Source: Apostichopus japonicus (taxonomy: Eukaryota; Echinodermata; Holothuroidea; Aspidochirotida; Stichopodidae). From it: a DNA stretch of 64,000 nucleotides. Shown here in pieces: positions 51,001-63,035 of this stretch. Numbering within the stretch: position 1 is the stretch's first letter; each line of letters starts with the position of its first letter. The position numbers and the translations under genes are program-made. The notes beneath the pieces were generated by a model that saw only the letters and a list, made by a program, of their open reading frames with translations, had not been told where the DNA came from and ran no database searches. The stretch covers positions 24,443,554-24,507,553 of the forward strand of contig NC_092562.1 of the NCBI RefSeq assembly GCF_037975245.1, written 5' to 3'.

Positions 51001-54000
51001 CCAAACTTAACTTTACACATTGTAAACAGTAAGAAAATGAGAAAGCGATCAAACTCTTCGGGAACTCAGCAACTTATAAGTTTTGTATTCATGAAGTTAA
51101 TGTTTAGTGATTGATTAATTGTCACCAATGCCTTACAGTACAGCTGCATATCTATTAATGTCATAATTAATTGCTTTAATTTAGCTCAGATAGATGTTAA
51201 TCTAGTGTAGTGCTAATAATTGGGCCCAATAACCAAGATGTTGTAGGTACTACTGCATGCAAACCAAAAATGAGGTAAAATTAATGTAAATTTATTCAAA
51301 TTGGTTTGGAGGGTAGCTCAGGTTCATGCATGAGTGACATTTAAATTCTTGATGAGTTTTGCTCAGTTTTACAATATAAGTTTCATCAAGAAAGATTGCT
51401 CCAAGAAATAACATGAAGGGAAGAGGCTAAAAAAAAGTGAAAAGAATGAAATGAAGTGACATACAGTACAGTATCTCTTATAATTTTTCAATCTGCATAA
51501 AGAACCAGTATGTAGGTGACATACAATATCTGTATTCTGTTGGTGCTTGTTATTTAATTATAATTTAGTCTTAATTAAGATGTATCTGCATACCTTAATT
51601 ATACATGTTCATTAGAGCAGGCCAAGAAGCAGTTGATCAATCTCCATAAAATTCTTCAATTTGCTCTTAAGATTCTTCAAACGAAATGAAAAAAAAAATC
51701 ATTATTCATTTATATTCACACAAGAAAAATTCATTTATATATATTTATGATCTGTGGAAAATCAAATAAACAAACAAACATTAAATCTATGCCGAATTAA
51801 GTAGCAAGTCAGTCGCAATTATTTTGTGATGTCTCATAACTAACTCTAGTCTCTGTGCTAGACCTGTATATTTAACCAGGGAGCTGTTTTCCATAAACAA
51901 TGCCCTGATTTAACTGTACATGTTCTTAGGCTGCTGTCATGAATTTGATCATCTTTATTAATTTACCCTAGATATCCTCTAAACAATTAAAACCTAAATC
52001 GTGTCTCCCCGTTTCTTCCTTAGACTTCAGTTTTTTATTTTTCCCAAAACAGTCATTTGGGAAAATGCCTCTTTTGTGGTACAATTGCAGAGAATTTATA
52101 GCCGTATCAATTGACCTAGTTATATCGGTCAGCTGATGAAATAAACGTCAGTCGGAAAATTTGAAATTGGTTTCAAAATTATCATTTGATTCATTTCATC
52201 TGGAATATGTCGTAAACTGTATTACAGTACTATACAAAATACATATAATTCTCATAGTGCTAATTATCCAAAAAGGGTATAACTAGGGTATAACTAAACC
52301 AATGAATTATTACATTGTATACACATGGGACCATTCACATATATAGGCTTTTGGCCAATATTTTTTGGTTCATTTCCTTTGTCAAAAATGATAATTTCAT
52401 GCCTGAGCAAAGGAAAATGCAGATGGCTATAAAATTACATCCCATTAAGCATTAAGTGAATGGACAGCTGTTTTAATTTTGTTTAATCCAATTATTTTAT
52501 GTCCTAGAGAGGCTAGAATTAAGGAATAAGAAAGATATTTGTACTCAGCTGATAGGTAATTAGCCCTATAGCTGCCTTACAGTAAGCATTTCACCAAAAT
52601 ATGAAATATTACCAAAATTTATGCATAATTTAAACAAATTTAAGTTTTAATCATTTATTGGTAATAAAGCATTAAAGATGCAGTGCGCTGTTTAATATTG
52701 TTTAGTTTAATTATTTTATGCCCTAGAAAGCAGAGAAAAGGCAAAGATGTTTGTACTTAGCTGATAAATTTATAATTAGTCCTAGTTATTTGAGCTACAA
52801 TAAGCAATTACAGCAAACTATGATATATATTATCTATAATGCATAATTTATACAAATTGAGGTTCTAATCCTGAATGTAAATATTGACCAGTAATAGCAT
52901 TAAAGATGGCAGTTGATGAATGTACAGTAGCCTAGGTTGGGGATGAGGATGTGGGGGGGGGGGTGGTCAGGATCGAGGGATTGTGAGGATTGTTCTTAAG
53001 GGGTACTGTAGTTAGCATAGGGGGTAGACTGACTATTTTAAATTCAATATGGAGACTGGTTTACTTGCTTCTTGAGATAATTTTTAACTTTACATTTCAC
53101 TCAGTAAAAGCCATATATATGTGTGCATTTATACATTGCACCCTGTCACATATTGGTTACACTGTATTCTAAGAGACATGTGTGAGACTGTTATTTGATA
53201 ACTTCTAATCACTGAGTTAATAGGGCCCTGTTAATCCTGTATAGAAAATAGAACCCTGTTAATCCTGTAAATGTCCTACACATTAAACCTTTTTTTTATT
53301 GTTTACAAACCTTATCCCTAACTCTACTGGTGTGATTCCAGTGTACCAAAGTAGCTCAACCCACCCCCCCCCCAACCCAGCCCTCCCCCTGCCTTTGCAT
53401 CTGTGCCACAATCAGGTATACAAAAGCTTAACAACCTACAGAGAGTAATTGTGCCTTTCCTGACATTGTTGGTGCCCCTCAACTCACAATCTTCGTTGCC
53501 GGCCTGAAATAGCCGATAGTTTTTACCTGGCTCTCATTAAATAGTTCAGTGATATTTGTTACCACCAGATTGTAACAGAAAAATCAAGCAAAATTAATAA
53601 CTTTTAAAAGGAGCTACGATAAATGAGCCTGAGATATTTAGTACAGTTACATTGAGTACCCAATTAACTAGTACTTACCACAATTCTGTCACTTCACAGA
53701 GAATTAACGACTGCATCAAACGAAGATTCAAAAGTGTCTGTCAAATCAGCTTGCTTGATAAATGTAAAAATAACTCTTCAAGTGGACCTGTTATTGCTAG
53801 AAATTCAGCACCTCTAAGAGCACTTCTAAAAGTCACTAACTTATATTTTCAGTTTTAGGCTCAGATTCCTAGGTGCCATGTGAGTGTTCTTTGCCTGGTA
53901 GTGCTAACACCTTCTAAATTTAACATCTACATAGAGGAATTAAGATGATAGTTACCAAGACACCCCCCCCCCCCCGCCACCCGCTCCAAGAAAATGAAGA

Positions 54001-56415
54001 GTAACTCTTAGTGAAATAATCTTGCTCTTTTTGAAATCTCTCAAGGGTGGCAAAAGTCATTTGTGATCAACACCATGGATTTTTCTTTTTCACCCTTCTA
54101 CCTCATTTGTTGTTTACTAAGTCTGGCAAGTTCTTACTTGTCACAAACTGCCTAAAGAAATGTCATTTATCTTGACAAAGGCAAGAGGTATATTTAGTTA
54201 CTGTACTGCTTTCAAATGTCTGAGATAAGTTTTCATGGTACAGTTTTTTTTTCTTCTAAAAGGTCTGTAGACCCTGTTCTATGACAACAACATGTATGTA
54301 GTTTTCCATGTACTCTATATATGCTAATTATATTGAACTTGGAGCTGTTCATGTCAATCACTAGATTGCCAGGACAAGGATTCAGGAAGAGAGGGTGGTG
54401 GAGTAGGTGGGGTGGAGCTGTGGAAGGTACACAGTTCCTCATTTGCAACCTCACACTATCATTCAAAATCAATGACTATACCACAACCGTGACTATATAC
54501 ATGAAGAGTCAGCTTCTGTAATAGCAGGCTAACGCCCCTCCCCCTTTTGAGCTCTCAGATTTAATCTGAAAATTTGCACTTTTGTCCATAAATTATCTCC
54601 TTTTCTCACATTATAACCTAGAGCTGTTTTTTTTTTCGATTGTATCCTAACGCTTAACTAACAGTTTCCGTTTAAGACCGACACAAATGATTCATCTTTT
54701 AGCATTTCATTATTCAATTAAGGAGTCACTGTAGAAATTCACTTGAATATTAATGAAATGACGGCAAATCGCAAAACAACACAGGGAGCAGTTAAACAGT
54801 GTTCAAATGTAGCAGCTGACTAAATAAAGGTGTTTTGAAGTTTGTCTCTAATCTAAGTACGGTTCTATTGTACAAAAACTACTATATATCTTTGCACTTG
54901 AAATTTGACCATTTATTATTGCTAGATTGTACATGTATTGCTAGATTATACATGTGTGACACTGGATAAATTATTCCATGCAATATACTGTACATATATG
55001 TACATATTAAGCAGTACAACTAAATGATCCAGTTATGATATTTTCTCATGACTTGGATTTTACTGAGAATTCATGTCAATTTTTATATTTTGTTATGTCA
55101 ACAGACAATAAAAATGATTTTTGAATCCCATGTCTATCAGGGTCAGCCTTATAATATTATTCGGGCAGTTGATGAAGTTGTCTCCGCTAAGACCAACAAT
55201 CAATGAGTTCTAAACAAGAAGAAAAGTTTAGTATAATTTTACCGTCCTTCGACGGTCAGACATACTGGCTCATAATTTATAGATTTGGTAGACTTGAAAT
55301 TTATTGTTCTGAACTAAATGCACACATCGATATACTGTGTATGTTTTCCATTGATTTATAAATTGGGGAAACAAAGGTTTCATGAAAAAGCTTAAAAAGT
55401 GAATTTATATGTCCAATTATATTTAAGCATATATAGAGTATTTTGTGTGGAGTTTGAATATATTCACCGTGTAATATGACAACCTATTTTATTAGAATTA
55501 ATTGTGTAGCCATTATATGCTATTTAACATGCATTCATTCCCAATATATCCATGTTGAAAGTACCTTGCCCTATATGCCCTTTATATTATACTGTCTGTA
55601 GCTGTGTGCATCAGTCACTGTTCCTGAAGGTTTAATTTATACTTGATATATTATATCGAAAAGACAGTTTAAAACTAACCTCACTGCCCCTTTAAGGCAG
55701 ATCTTGATATTTATCAATTTTTGTCACTGGATGACCTTTCAATGAGTGAAGGGTGTAGTGGGCTGGATGTATTAACCTAAGGCTATATTACTACTATAAT
55801 CTGTGTATTATGACAGCAATAGAATAGGTGTTACATGTGTTCATTATATAGAAACCAGCTGAAGTTAACCCAAAAGAAGCCCACATGTGATATGTAATTC
55901 CTTTCATAGGACACTTCAAAGTGTAAAACTCGGTCAGTTAAGGGAGTTCACTGCATGGTATTATCTTCACTTTATTTAGTTTGATGCCTTTGTGGACTGA
56001 TTTTAACAATGATGCCCTCAGCTATAGTAGTAGCCCAGCATATTGCAGGCCTGTAGAAACCCAGTCTATTTACTGGCTAATAGCCAGTGGGTCATCCCTG
56101 CTTTATTGTTATGAGTAGACACTAAACGCCTGTAGTATATGATATTAAAGTTGAGTAACCTTTATTGTCAATAGAAAGGACGCATGATTTCCAGGAACGT
56201 AACATATAAGCCCTGTTTTACTGTTATTATTATCAGCTACCAGTGATTGGGCTGCTCCCATCTATATGCTTGTAAAGACTAACTGATTTGTGCTGTAATC
56301 CAGGAAATGTTGCCAATGGCAACTTCTATAGCCAGTAGAGTTTTTAAAGCACAATTGTTTTACATAAAAAGTGGCTAAGATTGTGAAATTCTATGCCAGA
56401 GCACTTGTAAAGTTT
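51001..56415. other. No gene seen
   Basis: AT-rich intron-like sequence with isolated poly-G (about 52950-52965), poly-C (about 53360 and 53964) and poly-T runs. The frames at 52.99-53.17, 53.65-53.86 and 54.2-54.5 kb show no family features. Confidence 0.45.
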
Positions 56416-56420
56416 ATTAA

Positions 56421-56552
56421 TGGAGTTAACCACTGTAAAGACCACATACTTTCATATCATTTCCCTTCTCCCTAAAACTCAATTAATGGAGTTAACCACT
56501 GTAAAGACCACATACTTTCATATCATATCCCTTCTCCCTAAAACTCCTCAAT
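56421..56552. repeat. 66-bp tandem duplication
   Basis: TGGAGTTAACCACTGTAAAG starts at 56421 and again at 56487. The two copies differ by one base in the shared part (TCATTTCCC versus TCATATCCC), so the duplication is recent. Confidence 0.95.
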
Positions 56553-56892
56553 GAAGACAATCTCTATGATTAGTGTATGACTCGTACCGATTTGAGCCAA
56601 ACTTCTTGCGATCCTGTGCTCTTCCATTTTGTCGTAGGCTCACAAAACTAAGTGCATGAACCGTTATATTTTCTTCTTGAGTAATTCAAAATCAGACAAG
56701 AGTGGTAAATATCTATAAACAACAGAAAGCAAAGTATTTCCTTCCAACATCGCCGTGGGTGATCATATTATTACCAAGTTAAATTCATTCTTTAAGATAC
56801 ACAATCCTTATTGTGGAACTGTCTTTTGCATTGATGGTCACATCTACGCTAAACCGGGGTGATAGGCCAATGACAACATCTTTCCTTTTGTA

Positions 56893-56916
56893 AAAAAAAA
56901 AAAAAAAAAAAAAAAA
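56893..56916. repeat. Poly-A run of about 24
   Basis: An uninterrupted A run after CCTTTTGT. It could be the tail of a retroposed sequence, but no source or target duplication was found. Confidence 0.9.
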
Positions 56917-57517
56917 TAATCCCCTTTTTAGGATTCACCAAAAATAAGTCCTACTGCTGTGATGTTGATGTATATCTGCAGCAAAGTTGCAGAACTGAAA
57001 GAAAAAAAACTGAACAAAAAAAAGGACAAAGAACAGAAAAAATAAGTATCTGCAACTAACATTGTACTGTCCATAGCATGCCTGCAGTACATAGCTGTGG
57101 ATCAGCTCAGGCAGTATGTTACTGAACACCAATGGCCATTTACATCTGACATAACATTTACACACTAGATAGAACAAGTCACATGACCATTATCCTCTGT
57201 ACAGACTACATGTCAGCTGCAGTTACAGTGTTTAATGAGCGGTCATTCTATTTTGGTACGTTAAACTATCTATTATCAGGACTAGAGGTTATCTTGTCAT
57301 CATAGTCATTACTACAACCACTTCCAAGAAGGAAGTGTTTGTATCCTATTGCTTCCACAAAACATAACGTTAGTGTCTCTGGTACAGTACCCCCCTATAG
57401 GGTATCGTAGCAGTTTTATGGCTGTAGACATAGTTTCTTTCAATTAAAAAAATATGCAAAATGATCATTACTAAAATTCAGCCAGAAGTCAGCCTCTTGG
57501 AGTTTTAACCATAATAG

Positions 57518-57593
57518 CACTCTCGTTCTACCGTGCCTAGAACCAACTGGAATGAAACTGAGAATGAGAATGGTATTGGTTGTGGGGAGACAG
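57518..57593 (+). CDS. Candidate 76-nt exon with a strong donor (tentative)
   Basis: GAGACAG|GTAAGC is an excellent donor (intron from 57594). Upstream, one frame is open back to CATAATAG at 57510-57517, a weak acceptor with a poor pyrimidine tract. The product would read HSRSTVPRTNWNETENENGI and on. There is no family assignment and the acceptor is the weak point. Confidence 0.2.
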
Positions 57594-58009
57594 GTAAGCT
57601 TGTCACTCGTAAATATCCAAACCAGTAAGTGTTGGAATTTTCATTGCCACGATACTTTGTACTGTAACTGTATTGAACACATTTATGTACTTATAGTTAT
57701 GGAAGAGCCTGAAAATATTCCAGTGCACTGTTTACGTATGTATAATGCGTAATTTGAAATAAGACTTGACCTGAGTAAAGGCTGCAGACCAAACTAGATC
57801 TGTTAAATTGTGGGATTTTTATATCAAATAGCATAAAAAATTAGTTGTGAAAGTCAACTCCAAAAGCTGTTGGTGAGGTGAAGTTTAGTATAATACTGAA
57901 TTTAAATCATTTTTATCATGCAAAATGGTCAGTTTACATTTAAAAAAGCATTCCTGCATTCCTGATCATTTATTATGGTAGCATGCAAATCCAGTCACAA
58001 GTCCAGTAT

Positions 58010-58160
58010 ACAGTATATATCCAAACATGCATACTGTATATCACAGGTAAACTTTTCGACTCTTTGTAAGTTACAGTACATACAGTACGTATATCAACGT
58101 TAGACATTTTCTTAACCACAAATCTGGTCAGATTCTGTTACGTACAGTACTATTCCACTT
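58010..58160. repeat. Cluster of TACAGTA/TACTGTA motifs
   Basis: TATACAGTATA, ATACTGTATA, TACAGTACATACAGTACGTA and TACGTACAGTAC lie within 150 bp. These are palindromic or near-palindromic variants of one short word. Confidence 0.6.
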
Positions 58161-58444
58161 TAAAACTTGACTGTGCTGCAGCTTATGTTCACTGTTTTGA
58201 ACACTGTTTTAAAACTCAATGGTGGATATGGAACTGAATGCTATAGTGGCAAGAAAAGCAAGCATTCCAATATATATATATCCCTCATCTCCTCTGTATT
58301 ACAGCATGTGGTCAACTTCCCTTTCACTATGAATCTACTGCATTTACATGATGTACTACCGATGTCAAAGTAATTCTACCGTGGATTTTCTGTTCTCTGT
58401 CATTGACATTTGATGTTTTCTCGATGTTGTGCAATATAACTTTC

Positions 58445-58592
58445 TACCTTCAAAAGTCTACTTAAGAGCCATCTTTCCACTTGTTCTTTTGAAAATTAAA
58501 CTGCTTTCTCTGTAAAGCGCCTTGAGCAGTGACTTTTGTCTACTGATTTGGCGCTATATAAGTCTCATTTATTATTATTATTATTATTTTAA
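58445..58592 (+). mobile_element. 3' tail of a CR1/L2-like LINE
   Basis: A short frame reads TFKSLLKSHLSTCSF, matching the FKxxLKTHLF end of CR1/L2-type polymerase ORFs, and stops soon after. It is followed by TGTAAAGCGCCTTGAGCA and GATTTGGCGCTATATAAGT, the typical 3' untranslated end of these LINEs, and by an ATT repeat as the tail (58568-58590). The rest of the element is missing. Confidence 0.8.
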
Positions 58593-59655
58593 GGTGTGGC
58601 CTATGTCTTGATGACATTAAAATATGGATGCTAGAATATGCTAGAATGTGAGATCTCCAACTGCAATTTTAACAATATTATCTGCAAGTATTGTGAACAA
58701 CCCCATCTTCAGTTAACCCACATTCGGCCATCTTTCGCCCTCTTTAATAAAAATGTTGATTCCCCGGAGCTCGTCATTCGCTATCATAAAAGTCTAATAA
58801 TAATAATCCAGACAAGATACGCTTTATAGACTTTTAGATCTACATTTTTCTGAATATATTGAGAGGATACTTTGAGTTATCTGCATGATTAATGAACCAT
58901 GCATGGATAAAGTCTTTTAAGTAATTATGTTTCACTTAAATTTAGGAATGACATAAAATATCAAAGTTTCTTTCAAGATATCAATTGCCTGTTGTTATGA
59001 AGGAAAAGGTAAAAAGAAATAAAAGGGAGGGGAAAGAATTTATAAACAATGTAATCGTCTAGGATATATTTTAAAGCAGCAGTTGACAGATTTGGTCGCA
59101 ATTTTTGCCTAATTTCACCGATTCTTTTTAAAGATCACATAAAACTGCTCATTTGAAAGTTGCATTTTGTTAAAATATTAGAAATTTTCAGAATTTACCT
59201 CCTCATCTCTGAATATTCTTGCAAATGATATAAGATTTATTTTCACTGTTTTAGACCTGCATCGTCATACATGGGGGTTCAGTGATGTATAGTTTTAAAT
59301 ATTTTTTACAAAATTTTATATCTTGAAAATCTGCTTTAAAATTGTTTCTTATTCAAATAATGCTATAATTGCCAAGATCAATGCTTGCAGACTCTCTACT
59401 TGAAACCTCTAAGATTTCCGAAGTTTCTGATCAGCTCGTCCATTATTCGTAATTTTAGACCAGTTTAAATCCTACTGTTATGTAAGGTAAGCTTCACTGC
59501 TCTCAGTGCTCCAGCTCATCTTGTCTACACGATACTCTCTCAAAATATATTAATCGATAGACGACTACTTATATGAAATTCTATTCCAATTCTCCGTAAC
59601 AGATGTCGTTGTGTTCCGAGATTATTACCCAGATTGATTTTGACTTTGAATAATT
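58593..59655. other. No gene seen
   Basis: AT-rich intron-like sequence without a convincing exon or repeat. Confidence 0.5.
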
Positions 59656-59660
59656 CAGCG

Positions 59661-59755
59661 TGTATATATACATTTATATACATATATATATAGCTATATA
59701 TATATATATCTATATGTATCTATATATATCTATATATATATATATAGATATATAG
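59661..59755. repeat. Imperfect (TA)n microsatellite with TATC/GATA steps
   Basis: TA runs interrupted by TAC, TAG and TATC, partly self-complementary. Confidence 0.92.
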
Positions 59756-60436
59756 TTTTTTTTGTATGTGTGTGTTTGTGTGCTATGTGTCTCAATTATT
59801 TATTGGTTAATTAACTTGCCATGTATCAATTTGTTTTGTCGCATTTCTCATACAACTGTGCTCGTCCCCCACACACGCAAATCCTGTTCAATGGAAAACG
59901 TGTACAGACATGAACTTTGGAGCGCTTGTGTAATGTCTTACTTAACTGATATTATTTAATACATGGATTTTTTATGTACACCCAAGTGTGTACACTACCG
60001 ATTAGAGGAAAAACAATTTAACATTGAAAGTTTAACATGTATAGGAACCTGGAGGAATTTCCAGGTCATGTTTTTAGTACAGTGAACAATAGGGTTGAAC
60101 TTTTGACCGTGTGGTGTTTAATCAAAACTATGTCTGTATTGACATGATACATGGCTGGCTGAATACGTCATAGTGTAAACTAGCCAATGGTATCATTTCT
60201 ATTACATTTATGACACTCCCACTTAGGGACCTAACCCAATTGAATACCCTTGCAATAAAAACGCCCAAAAAATGAATATTCATAGATCAAGCGCAATCCT
60301 CTTGGATATAGAGAAGCCTGCACTCGCCTCGCCTTGAATACCCGTGCACAGTTCATGTGCATTTTGTGTACAAAGGTGTGCAAGCGCCTGATGTCAATAT
60401 CGCATACATACATGTATACATACGCAACAGTACAAG

Positions 60437-60458
60437 CCCCGCCCTTTCAACCAATCGG
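60437..60458 (+). promoter_or_regulatory. GC box plus CCAAT box (possible promoter)
   Basis: CCCCGCCC at 60437-60444 is followed by AACCAATCGG at 60449-60458, a near-perfect NF-Y site. GC box and CCAAT box at this distance are typical of metazoan promoters. No first exon could be recognised, although a short reading frame with a good start context lies 1 kb to the right (61452). Confidence 0.3.
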
Positions 60459-60961
60459 GATATAGAATGAGGCAATATATGCATTATTCATTGGGTTGGC
60501 TGGACCTATTGACAGCTGTGAAATTGACAGTGGAAATGCAACTCTTCCCTTGAAACAAATTGATATATGGATGTGGGCAAACATACAGAGGTGCAACTTC
60601 TTCGATTATAAATATATTTACCAACACTTTATCAGATGTAGGTTCATGATCAATGTCGCTTTTAATCTTTGATACTGACAGGCCACTGTTGTCCCGCTCA
60701 CATCATTTATTCAACACCGGTAATACAGTTAGTATCAGCCGATAATTTAGTGTTCAAATTTGGTTTTAACAGTTCTGAAGACTCTGAAATTCGTCTCTCA
60801 TAATAAAATACTACGGATCCCGCGTAAAAAAGACTGTTAATTATCTTTTTAATGCAAATAGCAATTTGAGATTGTTGAGAATGCATCATTTCACGTCTGA
60901 AATTGTTTGTTTCTTAATTTTCTTCCTTCTGGCTGGGACGGGACCCCTGACCACCCCTACC

Positions 60962-61096
60962 AAAAAAAAAAAAAAATTACAAAATAAAAACTAAAAAAAG
61001 TTACAAAGAACAAAACAAAAATCTAAACAAAATATAAAACAAAACAACACAAAAGACAAAAAAAAAGCTACATGAAACAAATCAAAACAAAAACCA

Positions 61097-61128
<32 letters not shown>

Positions 61129-61131
61129 TGG
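60962..61131. repeat. A-rich low-complexity tract
   Basis: About 170 bp of A runs separated by C, T or G, ending in a poly-A run of about 21-26. The Lys-rich and Phe-rich frames on the two strands come from it. Confidence 0.92.
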
Positions 61132-61451
61132 AAGGTAGGAAAGATAGGGAAACAGAAATGGAGAAAAGATGAAACTGTAAGGCTGAAGCAATGTGAGTTG
61201 AACTGGCACTGTGCCTTTACTAACCTGCTATGGTTGGTTTCCTTTATCCTACGTATATTAGTAACTCATCCAATGAAGATGAATAACTGTGAAGATTGTA
61301 AAGGGCAGGTCAGAATAATTGCAGTTTAATAACAAGAGATGGAATCGATAGCATTGCATGTATAGGTAGTAGGCAGTGCACGGCGGTTCAAACTGTACAA
61401 GGCCATCACGGCAAAGACAGATCGCAGTAGTCTTGTTGTTCTTTCTGCTCG

Positions 61452-61517
61452 ATGGACGTCGCCGAGAAGAAACGAAAATACAGGGAAGCCACTGTGCAAT
61501 CCTTTATGAAATTTTAA
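61452..61517 (+). CDS. Short reading frame in a CpG-rich patch (uncertain)
   Basis: ATGGACGTCGCC opens a 21-codon frame (MDVAEKKRKYREATVQ and on) in a CpG-rich patch (about 61375-61500). G at +4 is favourable. It stops at 61517 and a TTT|GTAAGA donor-like site follows at about 61530. It could be an upstream frame in a 5' untranslated exon, a remnant of a transposon protein, or chance. Confidence 0.15.
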   Translation: MDVAEKKRKYREATVQSFMKF

Positions 61518-61530
61518 GAGAGAGTTTGTA

Positions 61531-62396
61531 AGAGTTTACGTTTATCCAGGATTGAGCAAATGGTCGATGGAGGGGAACTGATTGCGTTACCAAAGTTTTG
61601 ATGTATTAATGACATGTGGCAATTTGAAAATGCAACTTGTTATTTATTATTATTTTGTTTTCCAGTTTTCTTAAATTCCTAAATAAGTTGCATATGTTTT
61701 CAAGCTACATTTAGTGTGTTCTGTTTGTAGAGATGCGCAATCCGATATAGATGTCGTGATGGTAATACCATAGGAGAGGTTAATTTGACTGACTAGTAAT
61801 TTTTAGTTCATCATTTTCTTTTGGTCTGAAGTTTCTTATCTGATCTAATTAATGCAGGACAACAACTGTAAATTGTTATTATCTTGAAGGATGCATATTG
61901 AATTAACCTCTGAAGAATACCAAGTAGTCACTTCTCAATTCTCACTTCCTATCTTCCAATCAAATGAATCTTTCAATGAGAGGTGACAGGTTTTCTGTAG
62001 ATAAGTTTGGGTCTAATTGAGACAGTAACCTCATGTAAACTCTCTGGTTTCATTCAAAATGGCACCAGCTGTCCTTGCAAGATGCTACATTCCCCAATTG
62101 TTAATTGTACTATTCAAATAAATTTACTCATCATTTTTTGTACTGTATTGTGTGCGACAGATTTGATGTTAAGGTTACTAAATAATAATCATTTGACATA
62201 TTAAAATCAAGCAAATGAAAAATTTGTTTAAATGTGTGAGATGTGAAAAGTGAGACATCATTCAGATGTACTGTACATATGTGATTAAAATCTGTGTTGT
62301 CAATGGCAAAGCTATTGAAGGGATATTCCACTAGGCTGAAAATGATTAATTTATGAAAATGTCGGAAATTTACTACACATACGTAGAAACGACATC
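61531..62396. other. No gene seen
   Basis: AT-rich intron-like sequence. Small frames at 62.0-62.3 kb are unrecognised. Confidence 0.5.
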
Positions 62397-62404
62397 CTCA
62401 TAGC

Positions 62405-63027
62405 CAGGGGCGGCGATCTGTTTCAGATATTGGGGGTGGGGGACATTTGCTTGGGTGCAGGCGCGTAGCAACTTTCATCCCAAAAATTGTTCGCGCTATA
62501 GTATATATTCGTTATATCTTTATATCTATATGGTTACTGGTTGCTACAGCCCTATTTTCCTTCTTTATCGGCAAACCAAATTTCATGACGAATGCGGTCA
62601 GTCTGGCTAATTCATTTCGAAAAAAAAGTAAAAACTACTTTCGGTGAAAGTCTGTGACGTTTTTTTGTGATATTTAGTAACAAATTGTCATACGGTCTTA
62701 GACAGGTGCGTTGCAAGGAATTTGACAAGGGAGGGGCGAAGCTTTTAGGCAAACTATCTAAGCGTAGTGCCACCATGAGTTGGCGCGAAGCGTAAAAGAC
62801 AATTTTGGCCGAAAATGCCTCCCAGATCGCTGGAAATGGCACTTCCCAGGCCTTGTAAGTTGCATCTAAGCATTTTCTATTTTGAAATTACTAGCGATAT
62901 CATAAAAAAATACAAAAATTATGCTCAACAAAAACTATGCCACCAAATGTTGGGGGGATATTAGATACTATATCCCCCCACCTAAAATATTGGGGGGGGA
63001 CATGTCCCCCCATGATCGCCGCCCATG
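62405..63027. mobile_element. Non-autonomous hAT element, 623 bp
   Basis: An exact 8-bp direct repeat CTCATAGC flanks it (62397-62404 and 63028-63035). The left end CAGGGGCGGCGATCTG and the right end, read inverted, CATGGGCGGCGATCATG, form terminal inverted repeats of the hAT type. G-rich segments (GGGGGTGGGGGACA inside the left end and its inverse near the right) extend them. The interior has frames on both strands but no transposase or BED-finger signature. The intact duplication suggests a fairly young insertion, although the end bases differ slightly. Confidence 0.85.
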
Positions 63028-63035
63028 CTCATAGC

